Shown here: positions 14,001 to 26,900 of the stretch, piece by piece
Layout: each line of letters begins with the position of its first letter
Numbering within the stretch: the stretch's first letter is position 1
Assembly (NCBI GenBank): GCA_022376465.1
Contig: JACDTU010000009.1
Coordinates: forward strand, 62,001-126,000
Reading direction: 5' to 3'
Origin: Cubamyces lactineus
Taxonomy: Eukaryota; Basidiomycota; Agaricomycetes; Polyporales; Polyporaceae
DNA length: 64,000 nucleotides
Made by a program: the position numbers and the translations under genes
Notes under the pieces: generated by a model
Database searches by the model: none
Seen by the model: only the letters and a program-made list of their open reading frames with translations
What the model was told of the DNA's origin: nothing

Positions 14001-14070
14001 TCTCTGCTTTTCTGTTTTCGGGTTTAGCGCGCCAGGCCCATGTCGATGAGCCGGCCCTCTCGCCCGGCGG
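11031..14070. other. Gene-poor stretch, 3 kb, no supported gene
   Basis: Open frames of 60-180 codons occur on both strands (for example 11129-11674 and 12475-12975, plus), but none shows a recognisable domain, a GT-AG exon chain with matching frame, or conserved motifs. A (TCTGG)x3 mini-repeat sits near 12752. I cannot tell whether this is intergenic DNA, a decayed gene or a lineage-specific transcript. Confidence 0.5.
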
Positions 14071-14076
14071 TATAAA
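14071..14076 (+). promoter_or_regulatory. TATA box of the amino-acid permease gene
   Basis: TATAAA lies 159 bases before the permease ATG. A C/T-rich tract (about 14100-14230) fills the rest of the leader, a common arrangement in highly transcribed fungal genes. Confidence 0.6.
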
Positions 14077-14234
14077 CGTACCGCACGCTGCTCTCGTACC
14101 TTTCGAGCTTCTTCCCTCCACGCCCACACTTCTGAGGTTGGGTCCTCCGCCTCCGTTCCTTAACTCGCGCGCGTCCCCCAACCCCTGCGCTGCGTCCTTC
14201 CCTCCCTTGCTTCCATCCATCACATCCTCCGGCC

Positions 14235-16542
14235 ATGTCGCAGTCAAAAGACTACGATGAAAAGGCTGACCACGGCAGCTCCTTGGAGAAGGGTGCCGTC
14301 CACGACTATGTCGTTCAGCACACCGACAACAAATACCACTTCGATGCTGCCGACCTTGACCGCGTCCAGCGCAAGCTCAAGCAGCGTCATGTCCAGATGA
14401 TTGCGGTGAGTGCTGATCCATTCTGCGCATTCGTGAACTCTGCTGACGAGCGATAGATCGCTGGTACCCTGGGAACTGGTCTCTTCCTCGGTTCAGGCCA
14501 CAGTCTTCAGGCGGCAGGCCCATTAGGCGCGCTCATCGCCTATGCCGTCGTCGGTACCACTGCCTACGCTTCCCTCTGTGCGGTCGGCGAGATGACCTCG
14601 CACGCGCCCATCTCCGGTACTTTCCCCCACTTTGCTGCGCGATGGGTTGACCCTGCGTTTGGCTTCGCGCTCGGGTAAGTTCCGTCATGTGTTGATTCGC
14701 ATTGGAGTTGATCCTCACCCCGTGATAGATGGAATTACTTCTACACCAACGCCATCTCCGTCCCCGTCGAAATCACCGCCGCTGGCATCCTGCTCACCTT
14801 CTGGGACGACAAGGTCAGCTATCTTCCCCGCATCCCCATCCGTTTGGCGTTATCTCTCTCGATGTCGGAAAGACTGAAATTCCCGCCCTTATGTCCAGCA
14901 TAGTCACCAAGCTGGTTACACGGCCGTGATCTGCTTCGCCGCCTGTATGATCAACATCTTTGGTGTAAGATGGTTCGGCGAATCGGAATTCGTCTTTTCG
15001 ATCATCAAGCGTGAGTCGCTCATCCGCCCCGCCGCTTGATTAGGCGCCCACTGACCATACTCGGCAATCCCCGCCGCCTCCGCTTCCCGCAGTCCTCTTG
15101 ATCACATTGCTCATTATCACCGGTCTGGTGATTGACCTTGGCGGTGGCCCCAACCACCAGCGACTTGGTTTCCACGTGAGTGATACTCACTTCGCTGCTA
15201 CTAGCGGCGAAGAATGCATCGTTGTTGACAAAGTACTGATTGACGCGTTATTCGCGTGCAGTACTGGAAGGACCCAGGTCCTATCGCTGGAGCGGGCTTG
15301 GAGCCCAAGCACCCGAGTCTCGACCGCTTCCTCGGTATCGTGTCCGTGATTGTTCAGGCAGCGTTCTCTTTCCAGGGAATGGAGCTCGTCGCAATGTGAG
15401 TTATCGTCGGAATAGCTTGCTTGCTAGATACTGATTGAGATTCTTCCGTAGTGCCGCATCGGAAACCGTGAGCCCTCGTCGAAACATTGCCAAGGCTGTC
15501 CGCCGGGTTTTCTGGCGTATCCTGCTGTTCTACGTAAGCACCTGCTCTTACCGACATGTTCGACGACGCTCACGCTTGGCATGTAGCTCCTTGGTGTTCT
15601 CATCACTGGCATGCTGGTTCCCTACAACGACCCGAACTTGTTGAAGACATCAGGAACGGCTGCCGAGTCTCCCTACGTCATTGCTATGACCCGCGCCGGT
15701 ATCAAAGTCCTTCCTCACATCATCAACGCGGCGATCTTCACGTCCGCATTCTCCGCTGGTAACTCGTTCCTGTTCTGCGCGTCCCGTGTGCTCTACGGTC
15801 TCGCGCTCCGTGGGCAGGCCCCGAAGATCTTCACGTACTGTACGAGGAGCGGTCTCCCTTTGGCGGCTGTCCTCGCTGCGAGCTCCTTCGGTCTGCTCGC
15901 GTTCATGAACGTGTCGAGCGGTGCGTCGACGGTGTTCAACTGGTTCGTCAACTTGTCCACCGTCGGCGGTTTCTTCGGCTGGTGGGGCATGAACCTCACC
16001 TACCTGGCGTTCTGTGAGTTTCATCTTAGCCTGTGCTCCGTTGGCTCAACATACTGATGTCCTCGCACAGACCGTGGCTTCAAAGCGCAAGGCCTTGATC
16101 GCAAGAAGCTCGTTTACTACAACCCCCTCCAGCCCTACTTGTCGTACTGGGGTCTCTTCTGGATCACGCTCTTCATCCTCATCAACGGCTTTACCGTCTT
16201 CTGGGACTTCAACGCGTCGTCCTTCCTGACATCATGTGCGTATTTGCCAGTCGTGTTTGACCTGCGCTTGTGATGCAGAAGCTAATATACTACCCTTCGT
16301 TGCAGACATCAACGTCCCGATCTTCATCGGCCTGTACGTCTTCTGGAAGGTCCTCAAGCGGACGAAGGTATGGAAGCCGCATGAGATGGATTTCGTCACC
16401 GTAAGCTGCCATTGTTCATCTGGCGTCCCGAGCCTGTCTTGACCGCCTCCGTTCGTAGGGTATCCCCACTATCGAGGAGACCGAAATCCCCGAAGAGCCA
16501 CCACGCAACTTCGGCGAGAAGGTGGCCGCCATTCTTTTCTAA
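14235..16542 (+). CDS. Amino-acid permease, fungal YAT/Gap1-like (APC superfamily)
   Basis: Plasma-membrane proton-coupled amino-acid importer. ATG at 14235. The cytosolic N-terminus ends in DLDRVQRKLKQRHVQMIA, the conserved pre-TM1 segment (R-x-L-x-x-R-H-x-x-M-I-A), and after an intron IAGTLGTGLFLGSGHSLQAA gives TM1 with the substrate-binding G-T-G-L-F-L-G-S-G loop. Next come GPLGALIAYAVVGTTAYASL / CAVGEMTSHAPISGTFPHFA (TM2-3, with the E-M-x-x-x-x-P-I-S-G-x-F motif) and FALGWNYFYTNAISVPVEIT. Later exons encode the remaining helices, including FTSAFSAGNSFLFCASRVLY with GLALRGQAPKIFTYCTRSGL (TM7-8) and TVGGFFGWWGMNLTYLAF. About ten introns. The tail PEEPPRNFGEKVAAILF is typical of the family's C-terminus. 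Transported amino acids cannot be told from sequence. Confidence 0.93.
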
Positions 16543-17833
16543 AAGAAAGACGCCTCTTCTCCGCTGGTCGGGCTCCATCGCTCATCTCCCATCCCCCCCC
16601 CCTCCCCCTCTCTGTCTCTCCTCTCGGGCGGCTGGTTGCGTGCGTGTGCGTGTGTGCCGTTATTCGATCTTCTTCCGCGTGTGTTGTCACGATGTCGTAT
16701 GTCAGTGTAATGACGTTGCCAGTGATGACTACTCCCTCTCCCCTTGTGTGCGTTACCCCCGTGTTCGTTGTCGTTTGCTTTAGTGTATCATCTACGATAT
16801 CCCCAATGCAAAGAAGTCTTGAATATCAATCCTGCCATGTGCGCGCCACCTGTGCACACCCGGGTGGCTTTGATTCCGAGGTTAGGGTTTGAACGGCGTC
16901 TAAAGGATACTCTGCGTGACGCAGGGCAACTCTTCGCCGGACCTTGCGCTTGATCATCTGAATCCCCTGGTTTTATCTCGTGTGTGCAAGATAGTTCTCG
17001 AGGCACCAGGTGTGTTTTCCGATGATCGCTGAGGATCATTGGGAGGGACCTCACGAGGAGCCCGGACCTTTCAAGATCGTCCGTCGGTTTTCGTTAAGTG
17101 TTCAAGTTGGAGGCTATACCTTTTCAAGTTTAGGACGGTGACTTCTGTACTTGGATGGGCCGCGCTGGTTCTGGCTCACACTGCATTTTTGCCTACTCGA
17201 TGCCAATAAACAGAGGATTTTCGTGTGGGCAACATGTACGCTGAGTTCCAAAGCGCGGATTGTAGGTCTTGGAACTAAGTGTTGACTTTTCGCGGCATAT
17301 AGGGTATAACCTGCTGATTATTCGCGAGGACACACCGCAGACGGTGATGCCTCAGCATACAACGTGGAGTTATGCTCAGAACAATATGAAGTCTCGCAAG
17401 AGTGTACCGACGATCAGTCCAGACAGAGACACTGAAGATCTGATTACGGAACCGAAGTACAAGAGACCAAGAGACAAAGAAACCCGGGGATCTACAACAA
17501 TGTCCAAATACGTACAGTGGTACACTTCCTCCTCCTCCTCCGTATAGCGTAACCCTTGTACTCCTTCAGGATGTGATCGTTATAAATTTGGAGCCCCCGT
17601 ACTCGCCGACTAGCATGCCAATCCCCTCTTCCTCGCTTTCACCTTCGCTTTCGACCGCCAAGTCAGAATTGTCCTGGCACCTCTTCCGCGCCGCCTGCGC
17701 TCGGTGCTACTCGCCTGGGGGGAAAGCCTGATATATCCCTACACCCTCCAGCAGCTCCACGTACTCGACCATGTCAACCCTGCGGATTGGACAGTCAATC
17801 AGATCGAGTCAGCTTTATCGCATCGTGGAGGGC
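16543..17833. other. 3' region of the permease and intergenic stretch
   Basis: No gene recognised. It starts with the permease 3' UTR, including the homopyrimidine tract noted separately. A 92-codon plus frame at 17269-17547 has no recognisable content, and a short (CTC)n run sits near 17529. Confidence 0.5.
16592..16625 (+). repeat. Homopyrimidine tract (C-run then CT-rich)
   Basis: About 34 bases of only C and T (one G) with a run of ten Cs, 50 bases after the permease stop codon. Probably simple low-complexity 3' UTR sequence; the C-run is a likely site of assembly length error. Confidence 0.7.
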
Positions 17834-18145
17834 TCACTCATCAGGGTCCTCTGGCAGCACGTCTCCCTCCTCCTCCGCATCCTCTTCAACGCCTGCGGGA
17901 GGCCGATCAACGTTGCCTGCTTGAGATTCATCGAAGTCATAATCTCCGTACAGAGTCGGTTCTTTTGGCTCCGCGTTTTCCTCTTCCTCATCGTCAGAGC
18001 AGTGGGCGGCAAATTCGGCCACGTACTCGTCGACCGATGAGGAGGCGGAGGCGGTGGCCTCCCCCTCGCTGTCGACAGCCTCCTCGTTGCGTTTGGGTCC
18101 GGCGTGAGTCCAGAATCCGTCCTTGTAATAAACGGGCAAAGTCAT
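17834..18145 (-). CDS. Small acidic hypothetical protein
   Basis: A 103-codon uninterrupted frame from ATG 18145 (MTLPVYYKDGFWTHAGPKRN) to a stop at 17834. The rest is strongly acidic and Ser-rich: ASASSSVDEYVAEFAAHCSD, then a run of Asp/Glu, EPTLYGDYDFDESQAGN, and an acidic end VLPEDPDE. A TATA-like ATATATA lies at 18235-18241, about 90 bases upstream. I do not recognise a family. Support is the clean ATG, TATA spacing and biased acidic composition; it could also be one exon of a longer gene. No signal peptide or membrane segment. Confidence 0.5.
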   Translation of the reverse strand: MTLPVYYKDGFWTHAGPKRNEEAVDSEGEATASASSSVDEYVAEFAAHCSDDEEEENAEPKEPTLYGDYDFDESQAGNVDRPPAGVEEDAEEEGDVLPEDPDE

Positions 18146-18845
18146 AGCGACGGATCGTGTGGGTGATAATCCGAGAGAATGGGGGTGTTTGTTGGGTGCT
18201 CTGGTACGTCTCGCTCCCTTTGCGACTCGCACTCATATATAGTACACCCTCCGTGTACGCTTGGATATCCTGCCCCTCGTGTTGAACGGTTTTTCCATGC
18301 CGAGGCAAAGTCTTTGAGCAAGGTCAAATGCTGCAGCATACGGCGAGGGCAGGGGAGGGGGTACGGCAGCGAATAGCGGTCGACCTCTGGCCTGCCAAAT
18401 GTTTCTGCTTGGTCAAGCTGACGGCGCAAGAGAATCGAAGGGAGGCCTGCTTTGACTGAACGTGGGCTTGTTCATCGATTGGGACGCATTGGGGAATTTG
18501 TTAACTGAGTAGACGCTGACCTGAGGTACCCTGAGGACCAGCGACTGTCCCGTCCAAACTAGAGAGCTCCTTTGTGTCCATATGCTCATGATCAGCGCAG
18601 ATGTGGTAAAGTGATAGCTGGAACCGGTCAGCGTCCTTAGGACGACCCCGTACGGAGGAAGGTGGGGTAGAGAGCTCAGGGCACAGAATAAGGTTGAGTG
18701 GCGCAAGGGCGTCAACACCCTTCTCCCCGTGCGTGTCAGAGTATGCCTGCAGGCCAAGAGAGTGCTCAAAGCACCTATAGATCGGGAGCTATTTGATACA
18801 GCCTTTGAAAAGGATTTGACGTACAGCTTCTACCATGTCTGCGAC
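18146..18845. other. Intergenic, 700 bases
   Basis: Upstream region of the small acidic gene (TATA-like 18235-18241) and 3' side of the methyltransferase. A 118-codon minus frame (18413-18769) lacks recognisable content and is not called. Confidence 0.45.
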
Positions 18846-20562
18846 TTAGTCTGACCCCCGGGCGCCGCCGTCGACCTCAGGCTCCAACTTCCTGAACTTG
18901 CCCTGCATCCAGACCCGGTACATCTTGAGCTGTCTCTTCCTGTTGACGATGAGCCTGCGGTCGACGCCGAGCTGCACGGTCGAGAAGAGGGGGTGCGAGC
19001 CCTCCGCGGGGGAGAGATTCTCCAAGATAGGATGGATGGCGCCCGCCTTGTGTGGCGCGTGCTCGGACGCGTTGACGGAGAGCGAGGAGAGGGATTTCTC
19101 GACCTCTGCGAGCGTCGGGGTCGTCCGCCCAGAGCTGTCTGGCGGTGTGAGAGGTGTCGTACGAGCGGACGGATCGGAGTCAGACGGTTCCTCATTCTCT
19201 TCGACGATGTGCACGGTGTTGTTTGCCTTCGACGCTGCTGAGGCCGGAGATCCGGTGAAGAGTAATGCCAGCTCGTCTGTGTAGCGCCGCGTCAACGCTG
19301 TATCATGGATAGTCCACGGCGAGGGACGGCGGGGCATACCAAGCTCAAAGAAGTACACGCGCGTTTTGTCCCCGCGAATGTAGAAGTTGTCGTCCAAGAG
19401 GCGCCCGCCTTTGAATCTCAGCTGCGTGAGGTCGTAGCGGCCGTAATCCCGGATGAGGACCAAACCTCCTGGTTTGAGAAGCTATACGCGTCGATGTCAT
19501 ACACCATATCTAGATTAAATGAACAAATTAAGGGACTCATACCTTGTGTATGTTGGATGTCGCGTTTGCCCATTCTTGAGGGTGAAGGGCGCTGAGTACA
19601 AATACTAGAGTGATGATGTCGACGCTACCAGGCTCGAGCCCTGGTGGAAGCTCTGAGGATGTGAGGTCCCACACGGCGGATTCGATCGTGCCAAGGGGCG
19701 GCGCTGAATAGAGCGGATTGTTCTGCGCGATATCAACATGAGTTTATGATTACCAATGAAGCCGAACTTACCTACCTGTACTAGCTTGACCGCATGTGAG
19801 GAGTAATCGTAGGCTTTCAAGTGAAGATGAGGGTTTTTGTTGGCCTCGAGAAGTGGAAAGACCGCATTTCCTGCGCCTGCGGAGACCATACGCTCAGCAA
19901 AGCAACTGTGTCGCAATCATAGTACTGACCACATCCGATCTCTGCGATCACCATGGGCCCTGCCTGATATGTATCAGTCATTGTTTCATCGTGCGATTAC
20001 ATGTCTCGTACGTCAGGTTCTGCGGCCGCTTTCAGCTCAGGGAACTCGAGGTGTAGCCTTATAAATGTTTCATCAGAAACACTGCTCTGCGCCAGTGCTA
20101 TGCCCACAGGAAACAACCACGAACCATTTCCTGTTGCGGAAGAAGTTGCTGGCGTTGGCCTTGTAGAAGTTATCCCTGATAGCAGTTCAGATCTCAACAG
20201 CTGCTGGGATCCGGTGTGCAGGACAAACCAGTGTTTTGCAGGTTTCTCATTGTATTTTTGCTTCTCTTCTTCGGGCACGGGAGCGCTTTTCTGCTTGCTG
20301 AGCGCGGCCGAGATAACTTCGTCCTGATCCGTCGGCGGTGGGACGTGGTCCCATGCGTTCTGGCTCCAGACGTCGGCCTCGTCCGTCAGAAACCTGTGTA
20401 GCACGGGATAAGTGATGTGCAATTGCACACGATCCTCATCACAAACCTCGAACCGAAGGGCGGCTTGTCGGCGGTCACGTCGTGGACGGATGAAGCAGTT
20501 TTTGGGATCCGGGGTTTGTTTGTGGTCGATCCCTCCGCCGGTGACTGCTCGTCGGACGACAT
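18846..20562 (-). CDS. tRNA N3-methylcytidine methyltransferase, Trm140/METTL2 family
   Basis: SAM-dependent enzyme that makes m3C32 in the anticodon loop of Thr/Ser/Arg tRNAs. ATG at 20562 ([18 protein letters not shown]). FGSR joins by an intron (gtttgt...acacag) to [20 protein letters not shown], the N-terminal signature of METTL2/Trm140. Then [26 protein letters not shown], and the SAM site [20 protein letters not shown] split by an intron. Downstream: [73 protein letters not shown] and a final [20 protein letters not shown] followed by [10 protein letters not shown]. An insertion of about 80 Ser/Thr/Pro/acidic residues ([20 protein letters not shown]) interrupts the C-terminal part and is probably a disordered loop. 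Divergent from the RhoGEF gene. Confidence 0.9.
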
Positions 20563-20912
20563 GTTTTATTTTGGTGGGTGCAGAAGACCCTTGCTGTAAA
20601 TGAGAGCCTGAACAGAGGATGTAAGTGCTGCCAGTAAGTATGCTGCTCGGATACAAGATCCTGGCCGTTTGATCTTGCAAATGACCGGAGTGCCTGATTC
20701 CCCGGATGCCATAAAAGGCAGGAGAGGGCTAGAGAGTGATGAGTGCCGCCGCAGCGGGGACTAGGCGCCGAAGTCCGCCCTTGCGCTTGCACTCGCTCGC
20801 TCTCAATTCCATTGCCAAGTCTCGTCCTAGCTCATTGCCTTTGACGTCGTCCTCCAGCTTTCCATGTCGGATTAGACCGCACATCGCTTGTTTCTAACCA
20901 CCACCATTCGGA
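20563..20912. promoter_or_regulatory. Divergent promoter region, Trm140-like / RhoGEF
   Basis: A 350-base interval between two ATGs pointing away from each other. It holds no clear TATA box. The side next to the RhoGEF is C/T-rich on the plus strand. Confidence 0.5.
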
Positions 20913-23900
20913 ATGTCTTCTGTGGCCGCGATGTCCCAGTCTCTACCCCCTGGCGACGAAGATCTCGCCCAGCTCTACCACCAAGTCCTGGCTGGCTTTG
21001 CGGAGGAGTCCCCGACGTCTGAACAGCCTATCCACGTTGCCCCTCAGCATGGGGACCGCGAGCTCGAATCTATCTACGGACAATATCAAGACGGAGAAGC
21101 AACGCCAACCGCGAATCGTCTTCAGCCATCGGCACGGTCGGTTACGGGTCCCCACTGTGCGTCTCTCTATTGCACTGCCAGTCTGTTCTGATTCTAAACC
21201 GTGTCCAAGCTTCCCACTACGGCCTGCCTTCTTCTCCCCGTCCACCACCACCTCCCTCGCTACCACCAACGCCAGCAACAACGTCCTCCCCAGCCTCACT
21301 CCCTCCTTCAAGCAATCCCCAATCTCCTTCACATCGCGCGCCGAGACCTCTTCCTCGAATCCCCGGCAGCATGTCCGCTGCGCCTGTGCCTCCACCACCA
21401 CCTCCGCCCATGACGTACGTCATGCCTGAGCCGCGTCCGTATCACCCGGACGAGAACGCGTCGTTGAGGCCGAAGCATTCTAGCTCAGAGTCGTACGTGT
21501 TTCAACCGCCAGTATCTCACAAGACTTCGTAACTCATGTAACGTGCAAAGTGGGCGGAGGCTGCCTCCTACACCCGGGGAAGTAGCAGCCAATGCATATC
21601 CAGGAACAGTACACCCACCGCCCAATTCTGCCATGATTGGCAGACTCCCGTCTCTGAACGGATACTCAGATTCACGCCCCGGATCCTCCGGGACGCGCCC
21701 CGGCTCGTCCGACAGTTCTATGAGGGCGCAGTACACCATGCCCGTCCCCGAAACCAATGATATGTACGGTCGGCGTCAGGCAGTCGCGGCCAACGATCCT
21801 CGCCGACCTCCCCCCGGCGCACTGCCTCCGCAAGTACCTGGGTACAGCAGTGTTTACGAGGATGAGCGGCCACCGAGCTCACCATCGGATGGTTACTCTT
21901 TCCGAGGGGAGTACACTGCACGGCCATCATTGAGATCTTACTCCCCATCCCAGCACTCTACGTCGTCTTATAACGCTACGCCCCCAGTCCCGCCCAGTCA
22001 GAGCTGTACGTAGCATCTCACATTCCGATAAGTTTCGGGACACTGTGGTGATGACATTGGTCAACAGATCCCCAACTCGTACAAGGCCTTGACCGCTCAA
22101 CATCCACCGGATCGGGCGGCTCGTACCAGAATGGAAACGGACTGAACGGTATGGATCGCAATTCGTCATTCACTACGCGTACGACGTTGTCTTCGACCTA
22201 TCCTGAGAGTGATGCGGCTGTTCGACCAACCTCGTCATTGGCTACATCCGTAGACAGGGGGAACTCCATGACTTCTTACGTGTCGAAGGGGTCGGACGGT
22301 GGCTGGTCCACTGCTTCGCCTCCTTCTATTGCGCCCACGTTCCAGCAACCGCCATCCCAGCAAAACTACTACTATGCGCAGGAGCAAGATATGTATACTG
22401 CTGCTGCCTCCTCTCAGGGCCCTGTCGGTTCGTCCAGTTCGGCATACAGGGACCCCGACTTGTTGCGCACAATCGCGGATATCAAGCGTCCGTTGGAACT
22501 GCATGAGAACTTCGTCGAGGAAGACGACGATTTCTACGATGAAGACCCTTCCGAGGATGGCGATGATCGGTTCTTTAACCCTGCGTTGCTCAGTCATATC
22601 GCCGTGCGACTGAGGGACAAGGTTCCGCGTGGCACACACGTGAAGGGCAGTATACCCTATCCCCGCGCCTTCACAGGCAAAGACATCGTGGTACGTCTAT
22701 TCTGAGCTATAACGTCCACATGTATGCGTCGCTCACTTCTCACACCGCCGCAGTCGACAATTCAATCGCAGATCCAGCGCGAACTGTTGTTGACACACGG
22801 AATCTCGACCAACGACCGGCGCGCGGCGCTTCAGGTGGCGCGCAGCCTGCAGAGCCAGCTATTCTTCTACGAGGTCGAGTGGGGCGACCGCCCACTCCAA
22901 GATGGCGTGGAAGATGTGTACATGTTCTGGGATGACCAGGAGGGCGCGTCCGATACGCGCATGGAGCGCGAAGAGCTCCCGACCGCGGTCATCACGCTTC
23001 TGACGCGCTGCTACGCCTCGAGCTGCGATGATGACAATCCATGTTATTCATACACTTGTCCGCGACGGGTGCGTGTATCTGCCACCATCATCCGATCTTG
23101 TCTGACGTGAGAGCGTGATAGCGGAGCGCTCTTCCGCTCCTTAGTCCTTCCGAGAAGGAGGATGAAGAGGAAAAGGTCAGTGGCAACGGTGCGGAGTGAT
23201 TTTACATTGCCAATGACGCATCGTGGCGTAGGATGAGTGGACGCGAACTGTTCCCCGCGAGTTGTTGGTGACACTGCCAGAGAGCGAAATCAACCGCCAG
23301 AAGTAAGAAAACTGCATAAAGCAGATGACTGCGAGCTGACGAACTATCATAGCATCATCCACAAGCTCATCATGAAGGAGAAGCAGTATCTCCGCGATCT
23401 CGATACCATTGAAACTGTATGTGGCGTGGACGTCCGATCACAACCACGTATTAGGTGCTAACAATGCCCCATAGCTTTTCATCCGTCCACTGCGCACAGC
23501 AAACCCTCCCGTCATTCGACCGGTTGAAATCGACGAGTTTATCGACGAAGTTTTCGGAAACGTCCTCGACTTGCGTGAATGCAACCGTCGGCTCCTGGAG
23601 ACCATATACGTGCGCCAGCGCGAACAGGCACCAGTGATCCAGGGCATTGGCGACATATTCCTGGACGCGGCGACGGAGTTCCGTGTGACATATCCGAGCT
23701 ATGTCGGGAACCTGCCTCTTGCCGAGAAGCGCATGAAGGATGAGCTAGAGAAGAATGCCGAGTTCAAGCGCTTCGTTGAGGTCGGTCATACTCGTTGACA
23801 TACCCGCTATTGTGTACTCATTGGGGTCTGTAGCAATGCTCTCGGCACCCGGATGCCCACCGTCTTGACTTGAAGCACTTCCTCAGTCGGCCCTCGGAGC

Positions 23901-26900
23901 ACCTGCAGAAGTACCCCGTGCTGCTTGAGGCGATCTGCAACGAGACGACAGAGGGTAACCCTGACATTGACTTCCTCAAGGAGGCTATCAACGCCATCAA
24001 GAAGCTGCAGACGGTCGCGCAGCTGTGGACATGGCAGTCGGCAATGAACAGAGGCCCTTCTGGGAAGCTCGAGTGGCACAACCTTGCTTCTGAGGAGATC
24101 ATCAAGTCTTTGGACAAGCAAGAGGTGAAGCGCCAGAAGTGAGTGTGTTCGTGTCCGTATCTATCTTGTAGGGCGGATACTGATATCCATCTGTAGCATC
24201 ATCTTCGAGGTCATCAAGGGTGAGATGGACTACGTCCGCGATCTTGAGAACATTGAAGTGGTCTGTTGCATCTCGTGATATCTGCGTCGAACGCGTGCTA
24301 ACAGTGATCCTAGATGTACGTCGGGCCTTTGCGCGAGATGGACCCTCCGATCATCCCGCGTGATCGGTTGGAGCAGTTCATTCAAGAAGTGTTCCACAAC
24401 TATGCCGAGCTGCACGCACATCACCGGAGGATGCTTAACAAGCTGCACGAGATCCAGCGCGAAGAGCACCCCGTCATCCGTAGCATCACCGCCGCCATCT
24501 ACGATGCAGTACTCAACTTCAGGGAGGCGTACATGGAGTACATCCCGAACTACCCCATCGCCGCGTACCGTATCGACGATGAGATGGCGAACAACCCGGC
24601 GTTCAAAGACTTCGTCGATGTACGTGCAACTGAACCGCTATGAGATGATCAGGCGTTGATATTATGTCTTTACAGAAATGCACACGGCATCCAGATGCCC
24701 ATCGTCTCGACATGAAGAACTTCATCAACCGACCGATTCCCCGTCTCCTCCGTTACGAGCTTCTGCTGAAGAACATCCTCGACGAGACGCCCGAAGGACA
24801 TGAGGATCGGGACTACATCCCCCAAGTGCTCGACGTGATCAAGGCCCTTGGTAAGGAAACCGAGCCGGGTGTCGTCTCCGCAAAGCAGAAGGTGGAGGTA
24901 TGGCGGTACAACTCGAACCTCGTCTTCAAGAGCGGTGAAGTAATCGTGAGTGCATTTCTTCTGCATGCGCGAGCTGTGGAGTATTGATAGGTGTACTAGG
25001 ATATGGACCTTCTCAACGAGAATCGTTCGTTGATCCACACAGGCAAGCTCTTGCGCCAGCCTGATACTGGTTTCGAGTGGAACGGCTGGACGGAGCTCTT
25101 CGTGTTGCTCTTCGACAACTATTGTGCGTTGCTCCCGCGCACCTCAGACCAGGATGCTTTATTAACTTGATTGACAGTGGTGATGACCAAGCCGAAGGAA
25201 AAGGATGGAACTACCAAGTACCATGTCTACAGACGGGTATGACTTGAGTAGCTCCCGACCTGAGAGCCTATCTAACATTGCTTCATAGCCAATCCCCTTG
25301 GATTTGCTGACATTGGCGAACTTCACTGACCCGCCGACCCAACGAGGGAACAGCATCCTGCGTCTTGGTCGGTCGCACGCTGGCGATGTAGGAACGCCAA
25401 CAGGCGCTCAGCAATCCCCGGAGTCCTCAACTGATTCCCGGCTTGTATTCCCTTGCACCATCCACCACAATGGTCGTCTTGGAGGCCTGTATACCGTGTT
25501 TGCGGAATCTCAACAGGCTCGCAACGAGTGGAAGCAGAAGCTGGAGGAGGCGATTGGCCTACGGAAGGTCGTGCAGGACTCGAACAAGGTCTTCGAGATC
25601 GAGACGCTCAGCGCGGACACGTTCTTGGTGCCTGCGATGGGCCCCAGCTCTGGAAGCACGTCGTGGAACCACGAGAATGCGTTCACGGGCAAGGTCACTT
25701 GCTCCGTGCCATTTAGTGAGTATCAATATACGTTGACAGCGTATACATGAGATTGACAAGCCATGACCCGCAGCCACTGCTGATGGTCGTGGACTCGTCG
25801 CAATCGGCTGTGCGGAGGGCGTGTGGATCGGGTTCCGCCACGACTCGAGATGTACGTTGGTTTCGTTCACGTCTTTCTTTGGCTATGTTCTGACTTTGCG
25901 ATCCAGCATTACGTCGGGTGCTACACTTGAAGATGGTGACGCAGTGTGCCATGCTAGAGGACTTTGGTATCTTCCTCGTGCTTGCCGACAAGGTATGCCT
26001 AGTTTGGGTGCTCATGATGCCCCCGATGCTGACGGTTGGCCCCCAGTCGTTATTTGCGTACCATATAGAAGCGCTGGTGCCGTCGTCTCCACAGAGCGCC
26101 CATACATCGCAGACGCCACAGAAGCTAAGCGGAAACAAGGATGTTCACTTCTTTAGCGTGGGCAATCTCAATGGCCGAACGCTTGTTATCTATATGAAGA
26201 AGAAAGGGGTAGGTTTCTTTGTCACCTGGTTGAGGGCTGCAGGATGACTGATTTCTCCGTAGCTGGACAGCGTGTTCCGCGTGCTGGAACCCGTTGTTGG
26301 CAAGATCAACGAACGCACGAAGGCCCCACAGACCTTCGGATCCCGCCTGGGTCTGCGGTCGCAGCGTTCGGAGTGGTTCCGCGTCTACAGGGTCAGTATC
26401 TGCGTTTCAAGCAATTGGATGGCCCGTACTCATGCTTGGACATAGGACTTCTTCTTGCCGTCTGAGGCGTTCGATCTGATCTTCTTGAAAGCCAAGATCG
26501 TCATCCTTTGTACCAAGGGTTTCGAGATCATGGACCTCACTGAGTAAGCCTCCTTCCATCTATGAATGTTCCGGATACGCTAACTGTGATCGCAGTTTCA
26601 AGAGTGTCACCATACCCCAGCGCGATGATCCTCGTCTTGAGAAGCTGGCCAAACGATGCGAGTCCTGCAGGCCCATGGGCATGTTCCGCTCCAGCAACGA
26701 CGAGTTCTTGCTATGCTACGATGGTAAGGAGTTCTGTACTTGTTTTGTTGCGCAATGCTGATAGACATGCCCAACAGAGTTTGGTCTGTACGTCGATCGG
26801 CATGGTGATCCGAGCAGGTCCATTGGCACCATCGAATGGGAGGGCACAGCAGAGCACGTTGCTTGGCACCCTCCCTATGTGCTGCTCTTCGACTCGCGCT

